A stretch of DNA of 59,138 bases from Kurthia zopfii (GCF_003143955.1 NZ_QFVS01000014.1:1-59138); one strand, 5' to 3'; positions 6,999 through 17,356 are shown, numbered from the stretch's first letter. Notes: generated by a model not told the origin, from the letters alone. Numbers and translations are program-made.

Positions 6999-9866
6999 TT
7001 ATTTTAATGTTGCTAAAATAGCTGTTTTAACTGCTTCAAGAACATTTTCAGATGAATCTTTTGAAGTTGGAGTTTCAATAGTTTTAACTTCAACTTTTGT
7101 TGCTGTAGCTAAAGCATCAGTTGCTAATGTTAATTCGTATTTTCCAAGACCAGCATCTGCACCTGTTGCTAATTTAATTCCTGTTGCAGCTACAAATTCA
7201 GTTCCGTTAACTGAAACTAAGAAGTCTCCAGCAACTTCAGTTTTTAATGCTTCTGATAATTCGATAATAACTTTATTATCAGCTTTGTATGCTACTGCTG
7301 ATTTAAGTGTTGGTGCAATACCTTCTGCTAATGTTAAGAAGTTTTTAGTTGAAGTTGTAAGAACGCCTTCAATAGTATTACCAGCAATATCTTTAACACC
7401 TTTAACTGCGAATACACCTGTTAAAGTAGATGTTACTGATTTTTTAGGAATAGTAATTGTTACTTTAACGTTTTCTTTTGAATCAGTTGAAGCTGCATCT
7501 GTAGTAATCGTAGATCCTGTTGGTAATGATTTACCTGCAATTGTGTAGTTTCCTAGGTCACGAATTGATGCAAAATCAAGTGCTTTATCATCTGAAATTG
7601 TGTATACAATTTTGTACTCAGAATCTGTTGCTTTTGGTGTCTCACCATCTAATTTAATGAAACCATCCACAAGTGTTACTACAGGCGCTTTAGTGTCCGC
7701 TTCTGGAGCTGTAACTGTTGATTTAGAAAGTGTGATTGTTTTTGAGAACTCTTTTGCATTATTGTCTGCTAAATCTTTAAATAAATCTGTAGTGTATGAA
7801 GCAATATAAGTTAATTCTTTTTCAGCATTTGATTTAGAAGATAAGTCAATAGTAACTACTTTACCATCTTTAGAAACTGTAGTGTTTTGAGTTACACCTG
7901 CTTCAGTTACTAATGGGAATGCTACTGGGCTTTCAGTTTTACCAGTCACTAAATTCGTTGCAGCTAATTTGAAATCAGTTGCTAATTTAGTAGCGTCAAG
8001 TTTAACTTCTTCTGAGAAATTAAGTACTAATTTATTTTCAACAATTTCAGAAGAAACAAGTGTTGGAGCTACAAGATCTTGTGAGAAGCTTACAGAAGTA
8101 GAGTAATCTGCTGCAAAAACAAGTCCTTTAGTGTCTACTACTGAGTCTTTAGGAATATAAAGTGTTGCTGTAGCAAGATTATCAGTTAAAGTTACACCAT
8201 CAAATGTGTAAGTTACTTTATTTTTATCTACTGATACAGTTTTTAACGTACCTAGAGTTTGACCATTTTTTGATAGATAAGCTGTTTTAATAGCTTCAGT
8301 TTTAGTTTTATCTAACTCTTTGCTAAATGTTACAACTACTTTGTTTTCAGCTTTAGTTGCTACAGTTGTAACTGATTCTACAACTGGTGCTACTGTATCA
8401 GGAGCGTCTGCTGCTTGTACTTTAGTAGAAATAGTTACAGGGTTTGGAGTAATGTTGTTGTTTGCTAAATCTTTAACATTTAACATTTTAATTTCTACAT
8501 TTTCTCCAACTTTTAATTTTAAATCTGCAACATTTAGTTCAAGTACATCAGAGCTATTAGTTGTTTTTACTGTTACTGTTTTACCGTTTACATAAAATAC
8601 GCCTTCAGCTTTAACTTTTTCTGAGAATTTAACAGAAACTGTTTCAACGAATTCATTCTTATCAACTAATTTTGCAGTTGCATCTACAGCAGTAGGTGCT
8701 ACAGTATCTTCATAAGTTAATAAAGAGTTGTATTCAGCTGTTTTTACATCTTTGCTTCCTTTTAATAGAACAGGTTTAACTGTTACTTTAGCAGATTTTA
8801 CATTTACTGTAGTATCAGCTGTAGTTGATAGAGTTAAAGTACGTCCATCTTCTGCTAACTTCCCTTTAGAACCCTCGAAAGTTACGCCATCAATAGCAAC
8901 AATACCAGCTGTTTCTGCTGCGTCTTTATCAACTGTTTTATTGAATTTAACTTCAACAGTTGTAGCGTTAATTGCTTCAACTGATGCAACTTTAGCAGCT
9001 ACTTCTTTACCGTCTTCGTAAGCTACTTCTTTACCTTCAACTTCGAAAGTACCGTTAGCTAATTCGCCGTTGTTGTATACTACTTCTTTTTTATCTTCGC
9101 CAACGAATGTAACTAGACCTTCGCTAAGTTTAGATCCAACATATAATTTATCACCGAAGATTGCTTGACCTTCGTTTAATTTTTCGTTGTTGTAAAGATC
9201 TTCTTTATAAAGTTTGTAGCCTTTGTTTAATTTGTAGCCATCGAATAATTTCTCATCGAATAAAACTACGCCTTCGTTTAATTTAGAACCGTCGAATAGG
9301 CTATCTTTGAAGATTGCTAATTCTTTGTTTTCTTTACCTTTGATGTAAAGAACGTCGTTGTAGAAACCAGTTGTTACTTTTTTGTATCCTTTAACATAGT
9401 AAGCACCAGCATAGTAACCAGTTGTTACTTTCTTAACGCCTTTAACGTAGTAAGCACCTTTGTAAGTTCCAGTAGCTTTAACGCCTGATTTGTAGTAACG
9501 GTTGTTGTAAAGACCAGTTGTTACTTTTTTAACGCCTTTAACGTAGTAAGCGCCTTTGTAAGTTCCAGTTGTTACTTTTTTAGCGCCTTTGTAGTAGTAA
9601 GCACCTTTGTATGTTCCTGTTGCTTTTTTACCAGCTTTGTAATAAGTTTTACCTTTTAAGCCAGTAAGTTTTTTACCGTCTTTATAAACTAGAGATTTGT
9701 AAGTTACAAAACCTTTAGCTACTTTACCAGTTTTTGCGATTACTAATTTACCTTTAGAGATTTTGTATTTGCTTGCTGCTGAAGCGTCAGTAGATACTAC
9801 CGCTGTTGAGATTAATGAAGCACCAAGAGCTAAAGCTGTTGCTGTTTTTACAAGTTTCATTGTCAT
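6999..9866 (-). CDS. S-layer-like surface protein with N-terminal YY/TG wall-binding-like repeats
   Basis: 955 residues, secreted. Signal peptide about 1-30 (cleavage after 'TDASA'). Residues about 40-290 are short tandem repeats of the type 'GTYKGAYYVKGVKKVTTG', reminiscent of choline-binding/cell-wall-binding repeats. The rest is a chain of Ig-like/SwmB-type domains ('VEAINATTVEVKFNKTVD', 'KVVVTFSKELD', 'LVLNFSEEVK'), as in Bacillales S-layer proteins. No SLH domains. Start ATG 9866 has AAGGGAG 9 nt upstream; an in-frame extension to 9935 would precede the signal peptide. The repeat region is nearly the same DNA as in the gene at 38269-41700. A surface role is secure; whether it forms the crystalline S-layer is inference. 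Confidence 0.88.
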   Translation of the reverse strand: MTMKLVKTATALALGASLISTAVVSTDASAASKYKISKGKLVIAKTGKVAKGFVTYKSLVYKDGKKLTGLKGKTYYKAGKKATGTYKGAYYYKGAKKVTTGTYKGAYYVKGVKKVTTGLYNNRYYKSGVKATGTYKGAYYVKGVKKVTTGYYAGAYYVKGYKKVTTGFYNDVLYIKGKENKELAIFKDSLFDGSKLNEGVVLFDEKLFDGYKLNKGYKLYKEDLYNNEKLNEGQAIFGDKLYVGSKLSEGLVTFVGEDKKEVVYNNGELANGTFEVEGKEVAYEDGKEVAAKVASVEAINATTVEVKFNKTVDKDAAETAGIVAIDGVTFEGSKGKLAEDGRTLTLSTTADTTVNVKSAKVTVKPVLLKGSKDVKTAEYNSLLTYEDTVAPTAVDATAKLVDKNEFVETVSVKFSEKVKAEGVFYVNGKTVTVKTTNSSDVLELNVADLKLKVGENVEIKMLNVKDLANNNITPNPVTISTKVQAADAPDTVAPVVESVTTVATKAENKVVVTFSKELDKTKTEAIKTAYLSKNGQTLGTLKTVSVDKNKVTYTFDGVTLTDNLATATLYIPKDSVVDTKGLVFAADYSTSVSFSQDLVAPTLVSSEIVENKLVLNFSEEVKLDATKLATDFKLAATNLVTGKTESPVAFPLVTEAGVTQNTTVSKDGKVVTIDLSSKSNAEKELTYIASYTTDLFKDLADNNAKEFSKTITLSKSTVTAPEADTKAPVVTLVDGFIKLDGETPKATDSEYKIVYTISDDKALDFASIRDLGNYTIAGKSLPTGSTITTDAASTDSKENVKVTITIPKKSVTSTLTGVFAVKGVKDIAGNTIEGVLTTSTKNFLTLAEGIAPTLKSAVAYKADNKVIIELSEALKTEVAGDFLVSVNGTEFVAATGIKLATGADAGLGKYELTLATDALATATKVEVKTIETPTSKDSSENVLEAVKTAILATLK

Positions 9867-10703
9867 GTTTAAAAACTCCCTTATTATTAATATATCATTC
9901 GTAACACACAAGACAGTGTGAATATTACTAAACAATACCCTACTTTTGTCCCGAACGTATTACTTGAAGACTACTATATCATATAAATTGAAATTTTTTT
10001 ACTCTTTTTCTTATTTTTTTATTAAAATTAACAATAATAATTTATTATACCTATTTTTTTACGTCATAATATCAATTTGTTAATATTAAACGTTTATTTT
10101 GCAGCTTTTTTATCAAATATTTATAAAGAAGCATTTTCTTACTATAAAAAGATGTAAAATATCATTTTTTTACCATTCGACATTTTGTAGTTATATTTAA
10201 CTATTATTGCGTAATAATATGGATGTTCCATAGTGTGAAAATGTCATTTCACATAAAAAATCACGCATAAGTAAAATGCACTAGACACTTTTCGACATAA
10301 TTCTCCATTTTTCTGCATATGGTGCAAATAGAACAGTTCCAAAAACCATCGTTTTTTATCGATTGTCCCAGGTTTTTGAAATAGAATTTGTAATAAGAAA
10401 GCATTATATAATATCGACTTCAATAAAATTCAGATAATTTCAAAATAAATCCAATTGCAAAAGAGTATTGATTACCTATAATTTAATTTCCATTTATTTC
10501 GATCATTCCAGCAAGATAAATAGAATTCAGACCACATATGACGAATAATGTGCGACCTGCTAATTTCGACGGAATACGAAAAAATTACTATTAATAGAAG
10601 AAACTCAAATAATGATATTCTTCTAATGAATTCATTATTGTACAATTATAACAAATTTCACCATGTGATTGTTAAATATTAGTAAAAAGTTTAGCTTATA
10701 CAG
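9867..10703. other. Long AT-rich leader/intergenic region
   Basis: No gene found. It must hold the promoter and 5' leader of the S-layer-like gene, consistent with the long leaders usual for such genes, but I could not pick a convincing -35/-10 pair. Small perfect hairpins occur at 10202-10219 (TATTATT / AATAATA) and 10234-10253 (TGTGAAA / TTTCACA). The latter is followed by an A-rich run on the plus strand. Confidence 0.5.
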
Positions 10704-10731
10704 AAAAAGCTACCCATATTTGATGGATAGC
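10704..10731 (-). terminator. Terminator of chemoreceptor gene
   Basis: Stem GCTACCCAT / ATGGATAGC (one mismatch) with a 5-nt loop; TTTTT follows on the minus strand. It lies 11 nt after the stop codon. Confidence 0.75.
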
Positions 10732-10741
10732 CGCTTCAGAT

Positions 10742-12442
10742 CTACTTATGAATTTTGAAAAAGCTCATCTCTTCATGCAGTTTTTCAGCATTTGAAGCGA
10801 GATGATTTGTCGAATGCGAGATTTCTTCCATAGAACTAGTCGTTTCTTCGATCGTTGCAGTTGTTTCTTCCACACCAGCCGCAGATTGTTGGGACACGGA
10901 TGCGATTTGGTCGATCGCTTCGTTAATTTTCGTCGTTTCATTTAAGACTTCCCCAAGTTGCTGCGACATTTGATGAATGGAACTGTCGACATCTTCTATA
11001 GAATGAGAGATTAATTTGAAGTTTTCATTCGTTTTGGTCATTTGATTTGTCCCTAATTGCATTTGCTCATACGTTTCATGCAGGGATTGGCTAGCGAGTT
11101 TCGTCTCTTTTTGCATCGTTGTGACAATTTGCGAGATATCCATTACGGATAAATCGACTTGTTTTGCTAATTTGCGCACTTCATCTGCCACTACTGCGAA
11201 CCCTCTACCTTCATCTCCCGCTCTCGCTGCTTCAATTGCCGCATTCAATGCGAGTAAATTCGTTTGTTCGGCAATATCTTGGATGACGCGCACCAATTTT
11301 GTAATATCGGCGGATTTCGCTTCGAGTATTTCCATACGATCCACTGTTGCCTTCACATTATTCTGCACTTCATTCATTTCATCGACCGTTTCCAGCATGA
11401 GTTGCGTTCCTTCCGCTGTGCGACCGAGTACTTCCGCCGCCCTTTTCGCAATGCCACTACCTTCCTCATTCACTTCATTCACTTTCGAAGTAAATAATTC
11501 GACGACCTGCACTAAATCTGTCGCATGACTCGCCTGCGTCTCTGCACCTTCCGCCAACTCGGACATTGTCAGCGACACTTGCTGCGATCCTTCCCTCACT
11601 TCTTCCGCCGAGTGCGCCACATGCTTACTCGAAGACTTCACTTCGCTCGAAACTTTGCTTATGGAATCCATCATCGTTACGAGTTTTGCGTTCAAAGTGT
11701 TCCCCGCTTCGGTCAATGCACCGACTTCATCATTGTTTTTGAGTGGGAGATTTTCCGTCACCAATTCCCCTTTTGCCATCTTCTTCATGCGTTTTGTCAC
11801 TTGAATGATTGGTTTGACGATGAGATTTGCGGTGAAAAATGCCACAATAATCGCCAGGATAATGACGATAATCGTTGTTAAAATGAGCTGCGTTTGAATC
11901 GATTTATTCGTATTCACAACTTCATCTGCGCGCTGCTCTAATTCCTTCTGTCTTTTATCGCTTAGTTGTTCGATTGTTGTTTTGATTGCATTCGTATTTT
12001 CACCTTGATCGATGATGATTTTTTCCGCACCTTTTCGATCATCACCTTCAAATTTAGGGAAAACTTGTGATTTAATCATTTCATCCCACTGCTCGATTTT
12101 AGAAAGTGTCTCTTTTGCTTTTGCCGAATTGGATTTCTTTAAAATTTGCTGTTGTAATGTAGTGAATTCCTGCTCTAACTTCTCAAAAGTCGCCTTCTCA
12201 GCTTCATCGCCCGTTAATAAATAGTTCTGTACAGAAACCAACTTTTGAGAAAAATTCACGACCAATTGCTGATCCTTTGTATTCAAATATAAATCCTGCT
12301 CGACCATTTGTTTAATTTCATCCGAACTACTCTTTTGTTCCACGATGATATATGTGTTCACCAACGCTAAAATGCAAACAATTAAACAGAACCCTAGTAA
12401 AATTCTAGTGCGAATTGAAATAAAGCGTTTTTTATTCGTCAT
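10742..12442 (-). CDS. Methyl-accepting chemotaxis protein
   Basis: Membrane chemoreceptor of 566 residues. TM1 spans about residues 12-33, then an extracellular four-helix-bundle-like sensor domain (about 34-180), TM2 (about 182-205), a HAMP linker beginning '[18 protein letters not shown]', and the long cytoplasmic signalling coiled coil. The hairpin tip that contacts CheA/CheW is visible as '[18 protein letters not shown]' and '[14 protein letters not shown]'. ATG preceded by AGGAGG at 6 nt. Monocistronic, with its own terminator. Implies a motile ancestor or lifestyle, or twitching-independent signalling. Ligand unknown. Confidence 0.96.
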   Translation of the reverse strand: MTNKKRFISIRTRILLGFCLIVCILALVNTYIIVEQKSSSDEIKQMVEQDLYLNTKDQQLVVNFSQKLVSVQNYLLTGDEAEKATFEKLEQEFTTLQQQILKKSNSAKAKETLSKIEQWDEMIKSQVFPKFEGDDRKGAEKIIIDQGENTNAIKTTIEQLSDKRQKELEQRADEVVNTNKSIQTQLILTTIIVIILAIIVAFFTANLIVKPIIQVTKRMKKMAKGELVTENLPLKNNDEVGALTEAGNTLNAKLVTMMDSISKVSSEVKSSSKHVAHSAEEVREGSQQVSLTMSELAEGAETQASHATDLVQVVELFTSKVNEVNEEGSGIAKRAAEVLGRTAEGTQLMLETVDEMNEVQNNVKATVDRMEILEAKSADITKLVRVIQDIAEQTNLLALNAAIEAARAGDEGRGFAVVADEVRKLAKQVDLSVMDISQIVTTMQKETKLASQSLHETYEQMQLGTNQMTKTNENFKLISHSIEDVDSSIHQMSQQLGEVLNETTKINEAIDQIASVSQQSAAGVEETTATIEETTSSMEEISHSTNHLASNAEKLHEEMSFFKIHK

Positions 12443-12698
12443 ATTCTACCTCCTACAGCAGAACTCCTTTCTCAAATTCAGACAATTCAAAAACCACTTT
12501 CGGTCTATTTATTTTAATTTCTTATAGTAAATATGAACTTATTTATTCGAAAACAGTAGTTAGTTTCATATATTTTGAAAAAACTCCATTACAATTCCTT
12601 TACAAATTGATTCTATATTACCTATATGTTACATACGAATAACCTTTTATTACATTTGGTAAATGTCCTCTAATTCAGCATTATTTTGTGATTTAATT

Positions 12699-12712
12699 AT
12701 ACTGAACAGTAT
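12699..12712. promoter_or_regulatory. Palindrome in the promoter region of the gene at 12741
   Basis: ATACTG-AA-CAGTAT, perfect arms, overlapping a TATACT that could serve as a -10 element about 40 nt before the GTG start. A candidate operator by position only. Confidence 0.3.
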
Positions 12713-12740
12713 ATATAAACTCGAGAGGAGTGAATCCTAG

Positions 12741-14345
12741 GTGGATTCCAAAGTGAACAACTTACAACTTGAAAAAATCTTCAGTGGACAACGCCCCACT
12801 CCCACCGAAGAACAATACATCGAGTTAGCAAAAGAATTGAATGGCAAAAGTCGTATTTCTCTCTTAAAAGAAGGAATTCAATACTTCCCTTTTAGTAATA
12901 AGATTATGAATTTATTAAAAGAGGAAAATGTTCAAACGAAAATGATTCGTCGTTATTCGAAAGCATTGATCTGTAAGAAGAATAAGCCTACAACGCATTT
13001 CTTCAGACAAGGTGCGCAATACTTACTTCTTAATAATGATGAAGAAAATGCAGCGAAACTAATGAAAATCGGTCTTGAAAAGAATAAATCGAATTATTCA
13101 TTACTTGTTGTTTCCGCTGAAAATGCGATGAAATTATTTGATTGGGCTTTAGCTGAAGATTTATATTCACAAATTGCCATGATCAAAGCTACACCTGAGC
13201 TACTTTATGACATCGAAGTTCTCCGTCAACTGCAAGGTAAGGAAAGCCGTATGACTGAGACAATTGAGAAAATACATACGCAATTTAAAGGCAAATATGA
13301 TAGTCTGTTTACCGATTCATACAGAATTTACACATTATTTGATAATGGAAAATCTCGAATTGAATTGTATAAACATATCGAACCTGCGACTGAGGTTGTT
13401 GCGACATTCGATACGATTGATAAGTCATGGGATTTAATTCCGTTCGCCTATAATTTAGTTAAGAAAAACAAAAAAGATTTGGTATCCTTACGCCGAAATC
13501 ATACACGTAACTTCCACCAGGATATTTCGAAAGAACAATATAGTGACACGACAGATGCTATATTCTCGCAATATGAACATAAATTTGCCTATGGTACGAG
13601 TCTAGGCGGTTATAGTTCACTCTATTATGGTTCGAATATTGATGGCGTTCGCATACTTTCGATGGCTCCTAGAAATTCAGCGCATCCGGAATATGGCTCA
13701 CCAAATATTCTTGTACGAGAACCATTCAAACACGTCTCACCACATCCCGTAAATGAAAATTCTCAGATTACGATCATCTATGATCCACGTAATCCGAATG
13801 ATGAAAACTATATTGCTTCACAAATTCTTCCTTCATATCCGAATGCTCAAGTGCTTCGTATTCCATATGCGGGCCATCGTATTCCTAAATTCCTATCACA
13901 AACAGGTCAATTGAGACCAACAGTGAAAGAATTTTTAGGCAAAAAAACGATTACGCCAATCAAACGTGGTGATCTACGTCGTAATTCAATGGAATATTAT
14001 TGGGTTATGGCTGAAAGAACACTTGCTCATAAGCATTTCAGTTGGTCTCTACAGTTTGCGGAACAGTCAATTTCAATGGATATGAATTTCGATCGCCCTT
14101 ATGCGACGAAGACAGAAGCTTTACTTGGTTTGAATCGTATTGAAGAAGCGATTGAAAACGCCACTTTATCAAATGCGATGTTCGGCTCACAGTACAAATA
14201 CGCAATTTTACTTGCTGATTGTCATGAAGCGAACGGGGATATTCCAGCTGCAATCGCAGTATTAGAGGAATTCTCTCAATTCAAAGAAGTATCAAAAGTA
14301 CGCAAAATGATTAAACGACTACAAGAAGTTGCAGTTGTTCAATAA
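12741..14345 (+). CDS. Helical-repeat protein with an embedded alpha/beta-hydrolase-like domain
   Basis: 534 residues, no signal peptide. Residues 1-180 and 400-534 are helical and TPR-like. Between them (about 215-395) lies an alpha/beta-hydrolase-like core with the nucleophile elbow 'YGTSLGGY' (Ser287), a possible acid in 'IIYDPRNPND' (Asp348) and a possible base in 'YAGHRIP' (His379). GTG start after GAGAGGAG. Monocistronic and flanked by a terminator. Such mixed proteins turn up near surface-polysaccharide genes, which suits this window, but I do not recognise the family and the substrate is unknown. An esterase, or an acyl-chain editing role in envelope glycopolymers, is only inference. 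Confidence 0.8.
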   Translation: MDSKVNNLQLEKIFSGQRPTPTEEQYIELAKELNGKSRISLLKEGIQYFPFSNKIMNLLKEENVQTKMIRRYSKALICKKNKPTTHFFRQGAQYLLLNNDEENAAKLMKIGLEKNKSNYSLLVVSAENAMKLFDWALAEDLYSQIAMIKATPELLYDIEVLRQLQGKESRMTETIEKIHTQFKGKYDSLFTDSYRIYTLFDNGKSRIELYKHIEPATEVVATFDTIDKSWDLIPFAYNLVKKNKKDLVSLRRNHTRNFHQDISKEQYSDTTDAIFSQYEHKFAYGTSLGGYSSLYYGSNIDGVRILSMAPRNSAHPEYGSPNILVREPFKHVSPHPVNENSQITIIYDPRNPNDENYIASQILPSYPNAQVLRIPYAGHRIPKFLSQTGQLRPTVKEFLGKKTITPIKRGDLRRNSMEYYWVMAERTLAHKHFSWSLQFAEQSISMDMNFDRPYATKTEALLGLNRIEEAIENATLSNAMFGSQYKYAILLADCHEANGDIPAAIAVLEEFSQFKEVSKVRKMIKRLQEVAVVQ

Positions 14346-14355
14346 TTAGATGAAG

Positions 14356-14390
14356 AAAGTCCTCGGCAGATCGTATGTCGAGGACTTTTT
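14356..14390 (+). terminator. Rho-independent terminator
   Basis: Perfect 10-bp stem AAAGTCCTCG / CGAGGACTTT with a 13-nt loop and T tail. Confidence 0.85.
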
Positions 14391-14480
14391 GTGTTGGGGT
14401 ATTACTTTCATTTAATATGTGTGACTCGTTTTTACATAACCAATATATTTCTTGCCTTTTTTCACATATATAATTGAACC

Positions 14481-14519
14481 AAAAAAAGCTTCAGCTCCTC
14501 AATCGAGGGCTGAAGCTTT
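14481..14519 (-). terminator. Terminator of the DUF2653 operon
   Basis: AAAGCTTCAGC / GCTGAAGCTTT 11-bp stem extended by CCTC/GAGG; seven T follow on the minus strand, immediately after the DUF2653 stop codon. Confidence 0.9.
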
Positions 14520-14525
14520 ATCGTT

Positions 14526-14816
14526 TTAGTCGTTTACGTAAGCGATGATTCCTTGTTCATCATCAAGATCGATGCGAATACCTGTAGCGTATGGGTCCAT
14601 CTCTAAGTATTCTTCCACCCAGATGCGAAGTGCTGAAGTCATATTCCCTACTGAGTAAAGAGTGACTGCACCGTTCACGTGAGCTTCTGCTTCAAAGCCA
14701 CGCTCGTCATCGAATAATAATTCAACTTCAACATCTTCAGGCATGACGTGTTTTTCACGTGCATAGTAAAGACAGATTGAGTTGATGACATCTTGTTCTG
14801 GAATGATTATTTCCAT
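14526..14816 (-). CDS. DUF2653 (YxcD-like) small acidic protein
   Basis: 96 residues, soluble and acidic, with an N-terminal 'EIIIPEQDVINSICLYYA' segment and 'EVELLFDDERGFEAEAHV', which I match to the DUF2653/YxcD family of Bacillus from memory. No catalytic motif. Its start overlaps the end of the upstream membrane-protein gene by 10 nt, so the two are translationally coupled, and a terminator follows its stop. Function unknown. Confidence 0.8.
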   Translation of the reverse strand: MEIIIPEQDVINSICLYYAREKHVMPEDVEVELLFDDERGFEAEAHVNGAVTLYSVGNMTSALRIWVEEYLEMDPYATGIRIDLDDEQGIIAYVND

Positions 14817-15250
14817 GCTTGTTGCTCATCTTCTTTTTTGCGTTTGTTGCGGAACATAGAAACGATTTTAGCGATTAACATAACAACTACAAGAATTGCG
14901 ATGATGTTTACTAATAAACCGAAGATATTACCCATTGCACCCATACCAGAAAGCATACCGCCGAATAATAATCCAGCTAAACCACCAAGCATAAGACCTT
15001 TCATAAGGCCGCCTTTGTTACTTTTTTGAGCTGCTGTTTGGTTGTTTGTTTTGTTTTTGTCTGTTGCTTTATTTTGAGTGTTAGAATTTGAATTTTTGTT
15101 TGTGCTGAAGTTTGATTTGTTTGTGTTGAAACCACTTTTACCTGATTTGTAGCTACGTGCATCTGCTGTTGTAACGTTGTTAGCAATAACTGGGCCAACA
15201 CTAGCAAATGTTAATGATGCTACGAATACTGCTGCAATAATTTTTTTCAT
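14807..15250 (-). CDS. Small secreted/membrane protein, Gly/Asn-rich
   Basis: 147 residues: signal peptide (about 1-25), a Ser/Asn/Lys/Thr-rich low-complexity stretch (about 34-75), a Gly/Met/Leu-rich segment 'GGLAGLLFGGMLSGMGAMG', one transmembrane helix (about 108-128) and a basic tail. The layout resembles the N-terminal part of Tim44-like membrane proteins without the folded domain. Paired with DUF2653. An ATG at 15250 and a TTG at 15253 are adjacent; AGGAGG lies 10 nt from the TTG and 13 nt from the ATG, so the TTG may be used. Function unknown. Confidence 0.8.
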   Translation of the reverse strand: MKKIIAAVFVASLTFASVGPVIANNVTTADARSYKSGKSGFNTNKSNFSTNKNSNSNTQNKATDKNKTNNQTAAQKSNKGGLMKGLMLGGLAGLLFGGMLSGMGAMGNIFGLLVNIIAILVVVMLIAKIVSMFRNKRKKEDEQQAWK

Positions 15251-15524
15251 CAATTGAAAAAACCCTCCTAATAGTAAGTAGTATAATCATATCATGGATT
15301 TTGGCATGACAGAAATAATATACACAAGTCGTTCAAAAAGATTTCGAAATCTTGACAAAAATATGTGTAATATAATTTACAATACGACATTTCCGAGAAA
15401 AAGTAGTTGCAATCCTATCGAAATTCTCCATTGTTATAAAAATTAATTTTTTCTTTTTCCATAGCATTTTTGAAATAACTTCATTATCATTAGAAGTAGT
15501 AAACAGCATCAGGAGGAAATTTCA

Positions 15525-15920
15525 TTGACGACAACACTTTCGATCCAACAACGTTTTGAAAGCTTAGATTTATGGGACGCAGTTGGATTTCAATTTATCG
15601 AAGCAAAAAACGGCACTGCGACTTTACAAGTTCCTTTCCGTAAAGAATTAACGAATACAGGTGGCACACTGCATGGCGGGATCATCATGATGTCACTCGA
15701 CAATGTCATGGGTATGGCGACAATGTCACTTGGTTTTGAAAATGTACTGACGATTCAAATGGAGACACGTTTTGTGCGCCAAGGAAATGAAGGTCTGCAT
15801 ACAGCGACTGCGACAGTGATTGAACAAACGCGTTCGACTGTCATCGTTGAAGCGAAAATCCATAATCCAGCGAATGAACTTGTTGCGATGTGTACAGCAA
15901 CTTTCAAAGGAATCATATAA
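15525..15920 (+). CDS. PaaI/hotdog-fold thioesterase
   Basis: 131 residues, one hotdog domain. 'NTGGTLHGGIIMMSLDNVMG' is the PaaI-type signature, with the HGG turn at the start of the central helix and Asp in 'SLDN' in the usual catalytic place. Likely hydrolyses an acyl-CoA, substrate unknown. TTG start with AGGAGG 8 nt upstream. Monocistronic, convergent with the S41 protease gene through a shared terminator. Confidence 0.92.
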   Translation: MTTTLSIQQRFESLDLWDAVGFQFIEAKNGTATLQVPFRKELTNTGGTLHGGIIMMSLDNVMGMATMSLGFENVLTIQMETRFVRQGNEGLHTATATVIEQTRSTVIVEAKIHNPANELVAMCTATFKGII

Positions 15921-15923
15921 TAC

Positions 15924-15966
15924 AAAAAAAAGCACTCTCTATTCAATGCGAATGGAGAGTGCTTTT
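15924..15966. terminator. Bidirectional terminator
   Basis: AAAAGCACTCTC / GAGAGTGCTTTT stem extended inward by ATTC / GAAT, with T runs on both strands. It separates the convergent thioesterase and protease genes. Confidence 0.9.
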
Positions 15967-15970
15967 GAAT

Positions 15971-17356
15971 TTACTTCCCTACAGATACATAGGCGAATGC
16001 CGCTTTCCCCTTCGTCGGTTTGACGTTCAAGTAGTAGCTGCTGCCCGCTTTCAAACCTGTTGGCGCTGTGATTTGTAACTTTTTCGAAGGCAGTTGCTTC
16101 ACCGTGATTTTTCGTGAAACCCCGCCCACTTGTAGTAAATAAAGCTTCGCTGACTTCAGTTGAGTCCAAGTGAATTGCTTTGAAGGTGATAGGATCATTT
16201 GCTGTTTTTTTGCTGAAACGCTAATTTTCGGTAAGCGATCTTCCTTCGCCATTGATTGGCGCATTAACGCTTGGTGGCTCACCTTCACCTCATCGCCTTT
16301 TTTCGTTACGACATGCGGTTTCACACCGATTTTATTAATTTTTACCATTTTACCAGTTGAAGTTGGCGCGTAAAATTCACCGACAGTCAATTTGATAAAA
16401 CCAGCATTTTTTTTAAGCTGGAAAAGTACTTGCTGCACACCTTTGCCATATGTTTTTTGCCCATATAATGTCGCCGCATTTTGTTCTTTCAAAGCTCCTG
16501 CCAACATTTCAGAAGCACTCGCGGAATGGCCATCTACTAATAACGCCACTTTTGAATTGATTTGAGTCGACTGCTTTTTGGCAATCTGCACATAATTTAA
16601 TGGATCATGCGCATATTTCATAATGTAAGCAAGTTGAGCTTTTGAGAAAATGCCGATGACTTTTTCAGCCGCTTCAACCTCTCCCCCACCATTGCCACGC
16701 ACATCTACAATCCAACGTTTTGCATTCGGCAATTTCTTCATATGAGCGATTAAATCCGCCGCACTATTACTCGCAAAACTGTTTAGACGAATATACCCTA
16801 CCTGCCCCGCAAGCTGCTTCACTTCCACATTTGGCAAGTAAATCTCTTTTCGAATGATTTTCTTCGTCAATGTTTTCTTCGTTTTCGGATCATACACTTT
16901 CAAAGTGACAGCCGTATTTACCTTCCCTTTTATTAAATTCGATGCTTCTTCAAAAGGCGCTCCCGCAAGAATTCGGTTATTCACTTCCGTAATAATTTGC
17001 CCCTTCAGTAAACCCGCTTTTAAAGCAGGCGATTTCGGCAAAACCTCGGTTATTTTTAAGCCTTTCGGATCTTCCACCATACTTACCCCGATTCCCGCAA
17101 ACTTCATGCCAATTTGATTGAAGAAGTCCGTTACTTCAGATGTCGACATGAATACCGAGTATGGATCTAGTTTTGACATCAATTGTTTAATGGTTTTAGA
17201 TGATTGCAAATTCTCTTTTGATACATTTGGATAATAATAATTTTCTACAAGTTCCTTTACTTCTTTCATCGGTTCTTTCGCTTCGACATCTGTTAATGGC
17301 GCAGCAACTATAAACATTGATAGTATGCTCACCGATAATAGCTTCCATTTTTTCAA
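15971..17356 (-). CDS. C-terminal processing peptidase (S41/CtpA family) with extra C-terminal domain
   Basis: 461 residues, secreted (signal peptide about 1-26). A helical N-terminal cap is followed by a PDZ domain (about 85-165; 'GIGVSMVEDPKGLKITEV') and an S41 core with Ser280 in 'HSASASEML', Lys305 in 'TYGKGVQQ' and Gln309, the Ser-Lys-Gln arrangement of CtpA/Prc. Past about residue 375 an extra Ig/FnIII-like domain takes the place of the peptidoglycan-binding domain common in Bacillus homologues. TTG start with GGGAGG upstream. It degrades or trims extracytoplasmic proteins; targets are unknown. Confidence 0.93.
   Translation of the reverse strand: MKKWKLLSVSILSMFIVAAPLTDVEAKEPMKEVKELVENYYYPNVSKENLQSSKTIKQLMSKLDPYSVFMSTSEVTDFFNQIGMKFAGIGVSMVEDPKGLKITEVLPKSPALKAGLLKGQIITEVNNRILAGAPFEEASNLIKGKVNTAVTLKVYDPKTKKTLTKKIIRKEIYLPNVEVKQLAGQVGYIRLNSFASNSAADLIAHMKKLPNAKRWIVDVRGNGGGEVEAAEKVIGIFSKAQLAYIMKYAHDPLNYVQIAKKQSTQINSKVALLVDGHSASASEMLAGALKEQNAATLYGQKTYGKGVQQVLFQLKKNAGFIKLTVGEFYAPTSTGKMVKINKIGVKPHVVTKKGDEVKVSHQALMRQSMAKEDRLPKISVSAKKQQMILSPSKQFTWTQLKSAKLYLLQVGGVSRKITVKQLPSKKLQITAPTGLKAGSSYYLNVKPTKGKAAFAYVSVGK

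Noticed and set aside
9867..9935. N-terminal extension of the S-layer-like protein
   Set aside because: It would place 23 residues before the signal peptide and cover the AAGGGAG ribosome site.
15352..15376. TTGACA followed by TATAAT as a promoter for the thioesterase
   Set aside because: Spacer is only 13 bp.
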